Source: Cristatella mucedo
Lineage: Eukaryota > Bryozoa > Phylactolaemata > Cristatellidae
Reading direction: 5' to 3'
Assembly (NCBI GenBank): GCA_009760855.2
Contig: WPIO01000237.1
Span: 1 to 62,000, forward strand
DNA length: 62,000 nucleotides
In this document: positions 1 to 11,628 of the stretch, piece after piece
Layout: the number at the start of each line of letters is the position of its first letter
Position numbering within the stretch: position 1 is the first letter of the stretch
Program-made: the position numbers and the translations under genes
The notes under the pieces: generated by a model
Seen by the model: only the letters and a program-made list of their open reading frames with translations
Database searches by the model: none
What the model was told of the DNA's origin: nothing

Positions 1-1006
1 GTTCGAAGCAAACTTCGGAGGGGGAGAACCGAGGACAGGGCGGTTGAAAGACAGTCCGCTCGACACTAAAAGGGGCCGTCGAACGGCGCCAGCTAGGCCA
101 CTAACTAAGTCGATCAACTTTCGACCTGCATTTCACTGCCCTGCCGGAAGCTAGGGCTGAGAGGTCACATCGAGCACAAGGGAGAGCCACTCGCTGGCTG
201 TCTTAAGCTGGTTGCTAAAGGCCACATTACTATTACCCACGCATACCTACAAAGAGCCGCAGTTCGCCCGAGGTGCTGCACGAACGTCTTACAATTTGCA
301 TAATCATCATCCGTCCTACAGCAGGCTCAATCTACGATTTGGTGGCAGGCCATCGGTAGATGGAGCATGTCCAGAGGCATGGCTGCCTCGAGCATGCACA
401 AGGTAGGCATGCAACATGCAAGATGGCAATGCATCGAGTGCTCATTGCACCGAATGATGAGGTCGGAGCATGCAGGTATCTCGGCTCGCCACCCCTTCTC
501 TGAGCTTACAGTTCTGCCCAGGGCACGCAGCGTTGTCGCAGATCATTCAAGGGAGCCCACAGCACATCTCTAAATGCTCTCTCGGGTTCACGGACGAGAC
601 ACAGCGGCCTCTGGTGGCCGTGCACTGCAGAGACTCACGAAGCTGGGTGGCGGCACTGCAGCCACCTCATAGCTGCCTCATCGCCGACTGCACCACCGCC
701 TGCTTGGCAATGCCAGGTGATGAGCGCAGTGAGGAATCTGAGCTCATTCGACGCCGGTTATTATGGTTAAAAAGCATTTCCAATTTTCTTTGCCTTCAAC
801 GTCTGCCTATTCGGTCTCCCGAACTGAGCGATTCATCAGCTCTTGCTGCTGCCGGCAAGAGATGCACTGAATACAAGGTGACAAGTCCTGACCGGAATCC
901 ACAGAGAAACATGACGGTGTTTAGGCTTGGATTACAAAACTGGAGAGTTCCTATATTAAAGCACACAGAGAGGCCGAGGTCGGTGGAAAAACAAAAGGTT
1001 AGCTGA
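1..1006. other. Unassigned flank, no supported gene
   Basis: I recognise nothing here. A 178-codon open frame at 470-1006 (+) has no known motif, no splice context and a composition like the surrounding DNA, so I do not call it a gene. The stretch 360-480 is rich in the hexamer gcatgc, also seen in the LINE 3' regions, and may be an old repeat. Confidence 0.3.
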
Positions 1007-1150
1007 CTTAAAAAAGAGCTTCATTTATATAGGAGCAGAGGAGCCTAGGCGTCTATCAACACGGCTTGCAATGGCCAATACAAGATCGGCCACTGCAGGA
1101 CTCGAACCCATGACAAAAGCAAGCACCTTGTCTCATGGGCTGACATCCAG
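1007..1150 (-). mobile_element. tRNA-derived SINE, family A
   Basis: Reverse-strand copy of a SINE that recurs at 2025-2125, 4481-4653 and 14626-14762. Read on the minus strand it has a tRNA-like head with a pol III B box (GGTTCGAGTCC), then a body shared between copies that includes CATTGCAAGCCGTG. The copy ends in a T-rich stretch. The B box is the strongest evidence. Confidence 0.75.
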
Positions 1151-2024
1151 GGTCCTAATAATCTAAACACTTTTTCATTCGCACGTTTAAAGAACACTAA
1201 CCAGATCAAGCCAAAGAGCACAGAGGCACAGTAAACAGCTGCTCTGCATATGAGCGTAAAAGAAGAGGAGGAGGATCCCTGTCACACTGAAGTGTGATGT
1301 GTGTGGGCGCTATGGACAGCGCACCCTGGTGGAGGCAGACAAGTCATGCGTCGATGCTTACGCTCATAGCTTGCACATGGGTTCAAATCGGCGTCACTTG
1401 ACCGTCACTCGACATTTCCCGTTAGGCAAAAAGGCATCCGTTCTCTCCCTGGTGTCACGCAACCCCCTTGGGATGTTAAGCCTAATGCAAATCTTGCTGC
1501 TGTCTCCTCGATTCGACCGCGTGCTGCCTTCAGCAGTGCATGCATTGCTCCATTTCTTGGGAGCGCCACAGCTGACAGGCCGTTCGGATCTTTCGGGTCA
1601 CGAATTTTTCATTCGAAACTAGAAAGTCTAGGACATGCCTAGGAAGCCAGGTGCAGTCAAATCGCAGCAATAGGCAGTGGTTACCTTTTCGCAAAATGTC
1701 CACGGCGATCTGAAAAAGAAGGGGTCACACAATAGGCAAGACAGAAGCAGACAGAACATGACGAGTAACAATATTCATAATACTGACATACTTGAATAGC
1801 AACATTATAAAACCGATCTTTCTAGGTACTTAATAAAAAGGTTAGATGCACCAGCCTCATTTATATCTCTACTAATTAAAGGGAGAAAGTTCATCACTCT
1901 GCAAGATGGCAAACTTGCATCACGTGACAAGATGGCTCACTTTCGTCAGGTGGCAAGATAGCGAAGCGTTGTCATCTGTGACAGAACTACTATGACTCAG
2001 CAAAACGAGTCTACAGCAGTGAAC
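1151..2024. other. Unassigned, within the host gene's 3' flank or intron
   Basis: No recognisable coding or RNA gene. An open frame of 107 codons at 1299-1622 (+) has no motif I know. A short imperfect repeat of aagatggc lies at 1903-1965. Confidence 0.3.
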
Positions 2025-2125
2025 AGCTCGTAGCAGCAGAAGAAGAGCCTTAACAGCTGTCGCCACGGCTTGCAATGGGGAATAAATGATCGCCTTCCTC
2101 AGGAATCCAACTCACCACCTGGGTC
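2025..2125 (-). mobile_element. SINE family A, diverged fragment
   Basis: The body matches the other family A copies on the minus strand (CATTGCAAGCCGTGGCGACA then GGCTCTTC). The B-box region is degraded. Identified by internal similarity only. Confidence 0.55.
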
Positions 2126-2629
2126 GTGATGAGAGTGCACCTTGCCCCTCAGCTAAGACAGGCTAGAATCGAAGCCTGATTGGTAACAATCACACGAGCA
2201 GATGCACTGCACTTACGAATAAAAAGAAATACACATGGACAAAGTAAGGGGATTTTTAGCTTCATCATACAGGTCTTCACATGAGTTGCAGTGACTTTAG
2301 TAGACAGAAAGCTTAAGGCATTAATTAGGTGCATAGGAATGGTGGAGGCACCACTTAGCGACTGGTGTCAGCAGAGATTGTGGTATTATGCAAAGCCTGA
2401 GGAGATAGTTTCTTAGTTAGGTAGGCCAGAGCAAGTAAATAAAGGAGACTAGAAGTAAGTGACATGACCTACAAGTCGACGATCTGCCTCATGAGAAGCT
2501 AGAACAGATCGCTAAGAAGTAGCGGTCTATTATAGCAGCTGCAATGTTCATAGCAGACAAGCCTATCAACAGAGTTTTGCACCATCCTGAAGTACCACCT
2601 ATTTTATAGGCGAAATGCTAGCTACTTAC
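2126..2629 (-). other. Intron of the Ig-receptor gene, no exon recognised
   Basis: This lies immediately 3' of the donor site of the transmembrane exon, so it should be intron. The exon or exons for the cytoplasmic tail must lie here or further left. I could not recognise one. Confidence 0.4.
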
Positions 2630-3013
2630 ACAGAATAACCATAGCGATTATCAGCGCCATGACTATAACGATAGCCACAATGACGCCAATGATGAGTCCA
2701 GTTGAATCGCTTAGACTTGGGCTCGAAGGCGATGGGGACACGATGAAATCGCTGGTGACAGTGAACACGACGGTAGCACTTCTTCCAGAGACAGCGTTCG
2801 ATGCAGTACAATTAAACAAACCACTCTGACCCTGAGGCACGGTGACTCGCGGCAATCTACTGCCTATAGCATCCAGGACACTGACATTGTGAACCGGTGG
2901 TGTAGACCATAGGAAAGTTGACGACGGAAAGCTATCGACGAAGTTCGAGCAGTCCAGAGTGACATTACCGGATGCTGTGCTAACCGGCAGTAGACTCGTG
3001 GGCACCAATATAT
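2630..3013 (-). CDS. Ig-receptor exon: last Ig domain plus transmembrane helix
   Basis: This is a host exon on the minus strand. It opens after a clean acceptor (GGCTTACAG, AG at 3015-3014) and ends at a consensus donor (T|GTAAGT from 2629). Both junctions are phase 1 and the exon is 384 bp, a multiple of 3, as is usual for Ig modules. The translation has a C2/I-set-like Ig fold with paired cysteines in VTLDCSN and GLFNCTASN, several N-glycosylation sites, a Ser/Pro-rich stalk, and then a helix of about 23 hydrophobic residues containing LIIGVIVAIVIVMALIIAMV followed by CK. The product is a type I membrane glycoprotein, so an adhesion or recognition receptor is likely. Its ligand and the exact family are unknown. 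The two upstream Ig exons are at 7608-7886 and 12707-13045. Confidence 0.85.
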
Positions 3014-3856
3014 CTGTAAGCCAATAACAACCAAGCTGGGAAGCTGCCGAGCATTGCAGCAAGGAAAACGAACAGCGCACAGTATGACAACCACACGGAA
3101 CTGAGGAGCAAAATTATAAAGGGCACGATGAACTGTCCCCTACCCCAAAGGATAAAAGCATGCACAGGCACTCAGCCACGAAATGGTTGCAGTCATGCAA
3201 TGTGAACCGTAACACTTTCGTGATCTCAAGTAGAGCAAGAGTAGGGTGCCACAGATGCTTGATTTAAGTTGTGACACCTCATCGGGGCAGCCCTTATCAT
3301 TCAGCTGACTGCTCAGCAGTCTGTTTGGGCACTATTTTAAAAGAAATTTGCCCACCCCACCCCTTTCCGACAGCCTGAAGCTGTCTGGCCCGGCACTCGG
3401 TGGTCTGGCAGGCTACCTACGTGTACAAATGAGATCTCTGGAGGATCAGTTCTTCTGGAGGATTAGTCGCTCTGGTGGATCAGTCCGTGCAAAGGAGAAG
3501 GTTCACACACATAGACGCGCTGCTTTCACGGCAGGCTTGTTAGCTGCTCCAAAAAAAAGTAGTGAAATCTTTTTTTCGAGCTCGATGCTCTGCACCCTCC
3601 GGAGGGCCACCCTTAAGCTTCATTAGATCTCGGCTGTATTCGCTGCCATCGGAAGCAGCTTCAGACTCTCCAAACTGATTACGAAGGTGCAATATTCCTG
3701 CAGCCTTTATATCAAACCTATATAAACAGGAAGTGGTAGCCCTTCTTTTGGGAAACTGCTGAAAGCTGAGCCCCACACGATAAGCCACTAACACTTCACT
3801 CTGAAGATATGTCCACATGTCCATCAGGACATCGAGTCATCCGACAATATTGTCAC
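3014..3856 (-). other. Intron of the Ig-receptor gene
   Basis: First part of the intron between 7607 and 3014. It holds three short imperfect units of ctggaggatcag at about 3436-3482. A 94-codon minus-strand frame (3540-3824) has no splice-compatible ends and no motif. I see no exon. Confidence 0.4.
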
Positions 3857-3945
3857 CTAATAATAATAATAATAATAATAGTAATACATTTGTCTAGCAC
3901 CCTTAGACAACTTAATCTCTTTCTAGGCACTTCATACGTGCTGTA
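3857..3945 (-). mobile_element. LINE-A 3' tail fragment
   Basis: An (ATT)n microsatellite followed on the minus strand by the conserved LINE 3' end (GCCTAGAAAGAGATTAAG). It is the terminal ~90 bp of the LINE family called LINE-A in this annotation. Confidence 0.75.
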
Positions 3946-4261
3946 AAAGAAGCATAATCAAACGGTTAGCTATACCTACAGGTTGCTGGACGTCTCCCTT
4001 ATCCGTCCTATACCTTTCTACATGCATCACCCAAAAAGGAGCAGAGTAATGCTTAACCGATCTCTTGATGTCATTGGTTTCCTTCCTCTAAAGCAATATA
4101 GTCTCTTAACTCGAGCGAAAGGGGTCTTGCAAACAATGACACACGTAGTACCAAAAGCAGCATGCGCTTTGAGTTAGCTATATAAAACTCTTCCGTGTAA
4201 CACCCACATAGTCTTTGCAGCTTTGTGGAGGTACAGATGAAGATACATTACTTTACTTACC

Positions 4262-4369
4262 ATTCAATTGCATTTCTTTTTGCAGCAAATGTAAAGAGCT
4301 TAGAAAGAGATTAAGTTCTCTGAGGGCGCTTTATCAAGTGTATTATTATTATTATTATTATTATTACAT
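4262..4369 (+). mobile_element. LINE-A 3' tail fragment
   Basis: Contains TTTGCAGCAAATGTAAAG, AGAAAGAGATTAAGTTCTCT and a terminal (ATT)n run, the standard end of this LINE. It abuts the next, longer copy head to tail. Confidence 0.8.
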
Positions 4370-5004
4370 TACACCTACTCCCTCACCAAGTTAAGTATTG
4401 TACCACCCGCTTTTCGGAATCTCATCCTTCACCCGTAGCTTGTACGAACATCAAATCCTTTGGAGACCGTGCCTTTAGTTATATAATAAATACTAGCTGT
4501 TTTAACAGCCTCTTTTGTAAAGCGACAGAAGAGCCTCAAAGGCTATCACCACCTCTTGCAGTGGCAATAAAGGAGCACCCACCGCAGGATTCGAACCCAC
4601 GACCTCGGTGTTGAAAAGCAACCGCCACACCTAGTGTGTGCCATCACGGCTCAAGTTCGTATGCTCCCAAAGCCTGGAATTCACTTCCGACTGGCTGCAC
4701 GACATCCTTGACTTGAATACATTTAAAAAGAAGCTAACAGCCCATCTATTTATTACAGCATCTAGTCAGTCCATGTGATTCGTCCTTTGCGTGCTTATGC
4801 ATGCTGACACTGTGCATGCTGCCACTGACCATATTTGCATGCTGACCCTGTGCATGTCACCTCTATGTTATGCTTATTGTCATCGAGCATGCTACAACTA
4901 ACCATTCGACTACACTTCCTTTGCAGCAAATGTAAAGTGCCTAGAAAGAGATTAAGTTCTCTGATGGCGCTATACAAATGTATTATTATCATTATTATTA
5001 TTAT
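4370..5004 (+). mobile_element. LINE-A 5'-truncated copy, split by a SINE
   Basis: Encodes the last residues of the LINE reverse-transcriptase ORF (the [17 protein letters not shown] region) and then the 3' UTR and (ATT)n tail. A family A SINE sits inside at 4481-4653, and the LINE reads continuously across it. The copy is truncated at its 5' end, as is normal for LINE insertion. Confidence 0.85.
4481..4653 (-). mobile_element. SINE family A nested in LINE-A
   Basis: On the minus strand it carries a tRNA-like head with A-box-like and B-box (GGTTCGAATCC) sequences and a body shared with the other family A copies. The LINE sequence on both sides joins at AGTT (4477-4480 and 4654-4657), a plausible short target-site duplication. 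The SINE therefore inserted after the LINE did. Confidence 0.85.
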
Positions 5005-5544
5005 GCCTATGTTGCCAAACGCTGTGATCCATTGTTTCGATTACTAAGAATGTCATTCCTGAGCTGTTATGCCGATTGCAGCCCAAATAGTATCGGATAA
5101 TGGCTTATCGCCGGGTGTTTATGTCCCTGGGTGTATATTCCAGGTTTTACAATTTTTGAGCCTTGGCTGATGAGGCAAACAATCCTGTCTAGTTAGCTCA
5201 ACCCATTCCTATTGATCATTGTGCACGACTGGGGACTAGGTTTCATTCACTGTAAAAGTATTGACTTTGTGTAAAGGTACGGAGATACATTATATTACAC
5301 CAAAAAGCCATGGAAATGCAAGCAGTATACAAAGTAGCTCAAGCCTGTGGTTCATCAGCAACTGATGCACTGATGATAAAATAGATGAAGGCCACGTCTC
5401 CTTATGTAACATACTAAGTGCATATCCTTCAAGTTAAGTATAAACAGTGCAATTCTTAACTAAAGTAATAATATTGACAGTAACACTAAATTTATAATAA
5501 TAAAAAGGAATACATTTCCATAACACCTACTTATCTGGTAACAA

Positions 5545-5686
5545 TGCCGAGCTGGTTTGGTTCAGCTGTTAAGGTGCTCGTCCCGATCAAGGTCTGGCTG
5601 AGATCGTGGGCTCGAGGCCTATGTTAAGTGCCTGAATAAAGATTAAGTTCTCTTGGGGCGCTATACAAATGAACTATTTTTTAATC
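5545..5686 (+). mobile_element. SINE family B with LINE-type 3' tail
   Basis: tRNA-like head (GAGCTGGTTTGGTTCAGC, then TCGTGGGCTCGAGG as a B-box equivalent) joined to AAGATTAAGTTCTCTTGGGG and CTATACAAATG. That end is a close match to the LINE-A 3' end. Other copies are at 13895, 18183, 18311 and 23028. Confidence 0.75.
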
Positions 5687-5696
5687 TTTTGATTAT

Positions 5697-5778
5697 GCTT
5701 CTTTTAAAGAACACGTGAAGTGCCTAGACAGAGATTATGTTCTCTGAAGGTGCTATGCCAATGTATTATTATTATTAT
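5697..5778 (+). mobile_element. LINE-A 3' tail fragment
   Basis: Plus-strand terminal piece ending in (ATT)n. It meets the 3' end of the minus-strand LINE that starts at 5779, so two LINE tails face each other. Confidence 0.65.
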
Positions 5779-7190
5779 CACCCTTAGGGCACTAAATATC
5801 TATCTAGGAACTTACACTAGCTAGAAAGGATGCATGCCAACTATTAGCTCAGCGATAACATGCACAATTCTGATGAATAGGAACATAAAGAACTATAAAC
5901 ACTGACATATCAAATGGTGGGAGGACAAGGTGGGCATTTAGCTTCCTTTAAATGTCGTCCAGTCAGGGAATTTTGGGATCGTTAGTCAGTAGTGAGTTCC
6001 CAACTTTACGAGCATAGGAACTAATAATAGCACGGTCTCCAAAGCAAGTGAGACTGGTTAGATGCACAGCTAAGCGACCAATCACATGAGGAGGCACGAG
6101 AGGAAGCCGTGTAGGATGAGTATTACAGCAGGCCATAACGAGTGACAAGAAGGAGCCTACAGTGAAAGGGTCGGATGCCGAAGTCGATGCTTAGCTTTAT
6201 GAGGAGTCAGTCCAAGTTGGAGAGAAATGGTTTGACAGGGCATTTGTAGCGCTCACGATAGTTAACACTAGTTGCACAGTTTTGCATCTCTCCGAGCATC
6301 TGATTGCACAGGCAGAAAGACCTCAGCTACAAGAGTGAAGACGGGATATCGAAAATGCATGAGGTATCTAGGCTGTCACTACTACTATCTAAGCGAAATC
6401 GAATTGTTGCAGTATTTAGAAGCCAAAAGGAGGAGACTTGCCTGTGATGCCGACTTCGTTCTCTAGTGAAAAGTCATTTTTAGAACAATATTATTCTGTG
6501 TAGAGGTTACCAGTGATCAACCGATCGAGCAAAATTCGGTTGGGCCAAGGTTTCCAGTTTCTAGTTGACCCCCTTGTTGACCCCAGGTTTGCCAGTAACC
6601 ATGGAGTTGGTCTCATAGTCATTGCATATTCGAGAAAGTGAGCTGCCTTAAACGTCGGCAATACAAGCAGTGAGTCAGTGGAGAGAGCTTGCGTGTTATG
6701 AAGCCATGAGGGATCAAAGCACGCAGACAGCTGCGTGTCGCGTCCATAGATATGTTAAGCTCAAACTGTACTTTGCAATTACACTGGCAAGAAGGCAAGA
6801 TGGAGAATTGACAACAATTCACAACAATAAACGGACCTAGGACGAGTCCTGGAGGTACCCCCTATTTCAAACGCCCAGCTGATGACCCTTGGTCATTGAA
6901 AAACATGTTCTGAAATCGTCCACTGCGATAAAAACTAAATCACAGCACTGCAACATCAATAATACCAAAGCAAGACGATAGTTGCTTAAGAAGGACTGAG
7001 TGATCAATGGTATCTAATGCCTCTAAAAGATCCAGCTGACCCGAATCTGAAAGATTCTGAAGTCTACCAAGTCAATAAGAGTTTAGAGATTATAGGAGTT
7101 TAGCCGGTCTGCCGCTTATCTCTCAGTGTATTCGACAGCAATGGTGGAATTGCTTTGGCGACATCAACGAATTTGATGGCAATGGCGGAA
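5779..7190 (-). mobile_element. Old L2/CR1-type LINE, reverse-transcriptase remains
   Basis: Decayed LINE ORF2 on the minus strand inside the Ig-gene intron. Several frames show remnants: LSNTLRDKR in the position of the usual LSKTLERV, ALDTIDHSVLL near 7000, a GVPPGLVLGP block near 6850 (usually GVPQGSVLGP), and the C-terminal CFGDRAIISSYARK block near 6050. It has many frameshifts and no intact ORF. It is more diverged than the other LINE-A copies, so it is an old insertion. Confidence 0.75.
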
Positions 7191-7607
7191 CGGTATGGGG
7201 ACTTAAACCAGCTGACGACATTCTCGGCAAGTAGTTCAACCACATAGCATTTAAACATAGAAGCCTCTTTGTAGTCGAAACTTTGAGTCGAGACATAGCA
7301 TAGCAACAAACAAGCACCAATGAATGAAAGCAACAAAAGCAACAGGTCAAGAAATGCCAACTCACTGATGGTCCCAATAGCAAGCAACATCTAAGGCCCA
7401 AATAGCATTAATATGAATGGTTGCCCAACTTGTTGCAGCCTAACTTCAGCTGGCAATCATTACATGCAATGGCAGCCGTCGCATTATGCCATGCAATTGG
7501 CATGTCCACAGCTGCGGTTGCAATGTCGAGATGCAAATTCTGCTTAACAAACGTGCACAGAGCAACGCCAGAAACGATATTCACAATTGCATCAGTGACA
7601 GACTCAC
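7191..7607 (-). other. Intron of the Ig-receptor gene
   Basis: Begins with the donor GTGAGT at 7607 on the minus strand. The hydrophobic minus-strand frames at 7100-7401 lie just past that donor and have no acceptor-bounded exon structure, so I read them as intron. Confidence 0.45.
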
Positions 7608-7886
7608 AGTTGACTTGAAGTATGGCGGTCGCTGTCATGTTGCTCAAGTTGTGGTTTTGCACTCGGCAAGTTACTGTCGCATTATGCCAGTTTTTTGAGG
7701 CAGTCCCAGTAACTTCTACAGACGTTATGTTCTGAGCTGTTACATATGACGATGACGACTGCTGACGAATCACAAGTGAAAGATTTGCCGCAGGGCTGCC
7801 GTTCGTAGAAACACAGCGAAATGTGAAGCTGTCACTGTCGTTGAACACAAGCGTTGCAGGATATAGCTGCGGTACCGATGGAGCCA
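7608..7886 (-). CDS. Ig-receptor exon: middle Ig domain
   Basis: A single Ig domain encoded by one 279-bp exon with phase-1 borders: acceptor TTTCGTAG (AG at 7888-7887) and donor T|GTGAGT starting at 7607. Residues APSVPQLYPATL open the strand A region. The paired cysteines are in FTFRCVS and ATVTCRV, and the domain is dense in N-glycosylation sequons (NLS, NIT, NAT, NMT). Strand G ends ATAILQVN at the donor. This is typical of extracellular Ig arrays in adhesion or innate recognition receptors. Phase, strand and spacing tie it to the exons at 2630-3013 and 12707-13045. Confidence 0.85.
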
Positions 7887-8632
7887 CTACGAAACAAGAC
7901 ACTTAGAAGGCAATATGGTTTTCAAAACAAAACTAGCTGGTCTCACATGATAAACGTAACTACTTAAAGCCTGAGCGGACCAAGTGGACTCCTGCCACTA
8001 TGAGTCGTTTACTGTACACGTAACTGCCTTACACTACAGACCGAAAACGATCCAAAACGCTATGCATGTCAAACGATACATTTCGATAGTATGCGACAAT
8101 CATCGCTCACTGGGTTTCGGCTGCTCACGCTAGCTTCTTCACCAGTGCTAGCTCGACAACTTGCATTAAGCCGAAACAAGCAAGAAAGCTACAACAAACA
8201 GGCAGGCAAATCAGCAAGCCGGAGATAGGGCAGCCACCCAATCATTCGTCTTCAGCTTTCTTGGCTGTTATGAAGATGTTTATGCAAGAAAGGGTGCTAG
8301 CAGCTAAGCTTTATTTCGAGGCATTGTCGTCACAGCAGCTTGCTACTTTTAGTGCATTCCTTTACTAAATGTAAGACATTTTATTTGCTTTATTCACAGG
8401 CAAAATTGCAGGATCTACATTTTTGGTCTGGTATGGTGCCTGCCAATACATCCTCATCGCACTATAACAGGCTCTGCACGTGGCAGCGCTGCCTGCAGAT
8501 CGCTGCTGATTATTTGGTATGCTGTTTCTGATTGACTGGCCCTTTAACCGTAGGTGAACTTGTCGACTGCACTTGGAATAATGAAGGCAAGAAAAACAAA
8601 CTTTGCTTGACCAATTACCCAATAGTAGCCTC
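7887..8632 (-). other. Intron of the Ig-receptor gene
   Basis: No exon, RNA gene or recognised repeat. The 96-codon minus frame at 8365-8655 runs into LINE sequence and is not a gene. Confidence 0.4.
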
Positions 8633-10535
8633 GAAGGACAAAACCTTAGAGTCAATGAGTTGCTTGACTGGGAGCATATGCAGGTCGGCGAGAAGTGGTA
8701 TGATGGTGCAACTGCTCACGACAGACAAGCCTAGCTGCAGAGTTTTGCACCAGCTGTAAGCACCTGATTGCAGAGGCTGGTGGACCAGCAAGCAGTGAGT
8801 CACAGAAGTCAAGACAGGATTTCACAAATGTATGGAACAATTTAGATGTGGTATCACTGTCTAAACAAGCCCAAATTTTAGCAATGTTATGTAGTTGGAA
8901 GTAGGCAGACTTGACTGTGGAGCTGATTTGGTCGTCTAATGAAAGGTCACTTTGGAACAGGATACCTAGATTACGTGCAGATTCGACATGAGATATGTGT
9001 GAGCAGCCGTTCTGTGTGTCGGGTTTTCCAATTTCTGAACCACACTTGGTTTAACTAGTAGTTGGTTTTGTCGACATTCAACTTAAGAGAGTTTGCTGCC
9101 ATCCATATGCAGATGTCATCAATACACACAGCAAGAGTGTGTAGAGAATCCAACGTGCTAGAGGGCTGCAAGGGATCACAGCAAAGCTACATCTGCACAG
9201 AGGTGAAAGATTAGATTGTGCTTGGCAAACACATCTGCAACAGGGAGAGTATAAACTGTGACAAGAAGAGGACCGAGCACAGAGCCCTGGGATGCCCCTT
9301 ACGTGATTGGTTCCTCGGATGATCTTTGTCAGTTCATATCAGTACTCTGGAGTCTCCCACTGAGATAGAACCTGAACCATTGGAGTGCAGTAACAGTGAT
9401 GCCCAGGCGAGATTCAAGACACCCAAGAAGGACTTTGTGATCAATAGCATCAAATACTGCCGACAGATCAAGCAGACCAACTTTACCCTAGTCCATATAT
9501 CCATGAGAAGGTCGTTATACACCTAAGCAATGCTGACTCTGTAGAATGCTTAGCTCTAAAACCAGACTGGAACTTACTTGTTAGGTTTGAAGTCACAATA
9601 TAAGAGTTCAGTTGGTCTGCCGAAACTCGTTCTAGTGTCTTTGATAGGAATGGGAGAAGGGAAACTGGATGGATGCTGCTCAAGTTTTCTTGGTCTAGCG
9701 TTGTTTCCTTAATTCATTGTCTCACGACTGCCTTTTTGAACGATGCAGGGACCTGACCTGAAGCTAAGGACACATTAATTAGGCTAGTTATGCATGGCAG
9801 CAGTAGATCTAAACACCGTAGAAACAGGACAGTGGGAATAGGGTCTATAGGACTAATATTCTTCTTCGACTGGGTGATGAATTTCAGGATAAGGTCAATT
9901 GTGGCCTCCTTGAATGCAGACGTCGAGGTAGTGCCTGGAATCGATGGACACGAGTCCTGTGTCGATGTCATTGAGGGTCAGGAGTCCAGAGCGGATGCTG
10001 TAACCCTACATGGATGGACTCTCTGATCTCGTCTATGTCGCTGACAAAGAAGCTAGAGAAGCGACCGGCTAGGTCACCACAAGGATCACTTGTTAGGGAA
10101 TTAATCTGGGAGCGGTTAAAATCACGGTTGACCGTGGACATTAAACATTTTTGGATCATGCATCCATGATTCAACAATGTTTTCGCAGAAGCTAGATTTT
10201 GCTTTATCTAGGATCGACTGGTATGATCTAGATTTACAGTTGTCTTCGTATGCACGACGATAGACGGCCAACCTTTATCTTTTATGGGATTTTTTGTCAA
10301 GCTAGCGCTTAGTAGAACTAGCTAGTTTGATGTCTGCGGTAAAGCATAGGCCGTATGGGCGAGGGCACACATTATGCTTAGTCATTGGTACACATTCGTT
10401 AAGAACGTCAGCTAATGTCGTGTTGCAGCATTCTACCAATGATGACAGATCGGACGGAGGCTTGACCAGCAAGGGTTTAGAAGACACTTTTGCTCTGACA
10501 GCATTAATGTCAGAATCTTGAGGGTTTGCGATTAT
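8633..10535 (-). mobile_element. L2/CR1-type LINE, reverse transcriptase, missing 3' end
   Basis: Minus-strand LINE ORF2 in pieces. In order from the 5' side: a linker (10.3-10.5 kb), SPIDPIPTVLFLRCLDLLLP (9.8-9.9 kb), FLSKTLERVSADQLNSYI and FQSGFRAKHSTESALLR (9.5-9.7 kb), and the thumb/C-terminal region (8.65-9.0 kb). Homology stops abruptly at 8633, in the codons for DFKVLS. The family's normal 3' UTR and (ATT)n tail are absent. Its upstream endonuclease part appears separately at 11098-11285, cut off by another LINE insertion. Confidence 0.8.
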
Positions 10536-10581
10536 AAGTAATAATAATCATAAGCATTTGACATAGCCTCAGAGAACTCAA
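10536..10581 (-). mobile_element. LINE-A 3' tail scrap
   Basis: TAATAATAATCATAAGCATT followed by CCTCAGAGAACTCAA, the minus-strand LINE-A end. It lies back to back with the plus-strand copy that follows. Confidence 0.5.
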
Positions 10582-11077
10582 GCTTCATTCTTTGGCTCCA
10601 GCCTATCTCTCAGATCTACTCCCCCACCAGGCCAAGCATCGTAACACCCAAATTCCGGAATCCAACAGTTTACCTCGCACACACCTCAATTCCTCCGGAG
10701 ACCGTGCATTTAGTTCGCATGCCCCTAAAGCCTGGAACTTGCTCATGACTTGCGTCACAACATCTCCTGACTTGACCACATTTCAAAAGAACTTAAAAAT
10801 ACACCTATTTAGGACTGCATTTAGTGGGTCACAGTGATTCGTCCTTCATGTGCTTATGCTTGCTGACACTGTGCATGCTGCCACTAACCACACTTGCATG
10901 CAGACCATGTGAACGTCACCCCTAACCACGTGATTCATGTTGTTTATCCAGCATGATATTACTCACCATTCAATCACGTTTCCCTTTGCAGCAAATGTAA
11001 AAAGCACCCAGAAAGAGATTGAGTTCTCTGAGGGTGCTCTATCAAGTGCATTAATATTTTATTATTATTATTATCAA
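10582..11077 (+). mobile_element. LINE-A 5'-truncated copy nested in an older LINE
   Basis: Encodes [17 protein letters not shown] and GDRAFSSHAPKAWN from the end of the LINE ORF, then the 3' UTR and (ATT)n. It separates the reverse-transcriptase and endonuclease parts of the minus-strand LINE around it, so it is younger. Confidence 0.85.
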
Positions 11078-11097
11078 GCTCTTTATAGGCACTGTAC

Positions 11098-11285
11098 AAG
11101 GTGATTTCGGATGTGGTCTAGAGAAACGAGTGAGTCAGTGCACACAACTCTGTGCTGAAGGCATCAGATAAGTTATAAAAAACTATTGTTGAAATCACCC
11201 AAAACGAGGAAAGATTGATTTCTTGCACAGAAAATCAAATGAGGTCAGAGAAATCTGTGATAAAGAAGTCGAAAAATCAAATGAG
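11098..11285 (-). mobile_element. LINE endonuclease fragment
   Basis: Minus-strand pieces such as YNLSDAFSTELCALTHSF match the APE-type endonuclease segment seen better preserved near 44.1-44.2 kb in this window. It is probably the upstream continuation of the LINE at 8633-10535. Confidence 0.6.
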
Positions 11286-11628
11286 CATAAATGATAAGGA
11301 GTTGGAGGGACATTCTGCATTCAATTTTGACATAGTTCTTCTGTTGTTGGCAAACAGGTAACACTCGGTGATCTTCTTCATCTAAGGTCACTTTGACTTA
11401 GCCTCCGACAGCTGCAAAAAGACATGCTGGAGGTGCATGGAAAGCTGCCGACTCATTGTCGAGTGCTACGAAAAAGTACTTGATACTCACAGTGAGCCAT
11501 TTGCAGAGTTACGAGTCCCATTATGGAATACCAAGGCTCTTCGATGGACCCTCTATGAATAGGCACTTTTCAATCGGATGACAGATGATTTCTATAGCTT
11601 CCAATAGATAGGCCACATAGCTGCAGGA
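11286..11628. other. Intron, unassigned
   Basis: No recognised feature. It lies in the intron between 12706 and 7887 of the Ig-receptor gene. Confidence 0.35.

Noticed and set aside
470-1006. 178-codon open frame as a gene
   Set aside because: No motif, no splice or start context, and composition like its surroundings.
7100-7401. Cys/Leu-rich minus frames as a signal peptide or transmembrane exon
   Set aside because: They lie immediately beyond the donor of the Ig exon and overlap LINE remnants. No acceptor bounds them.
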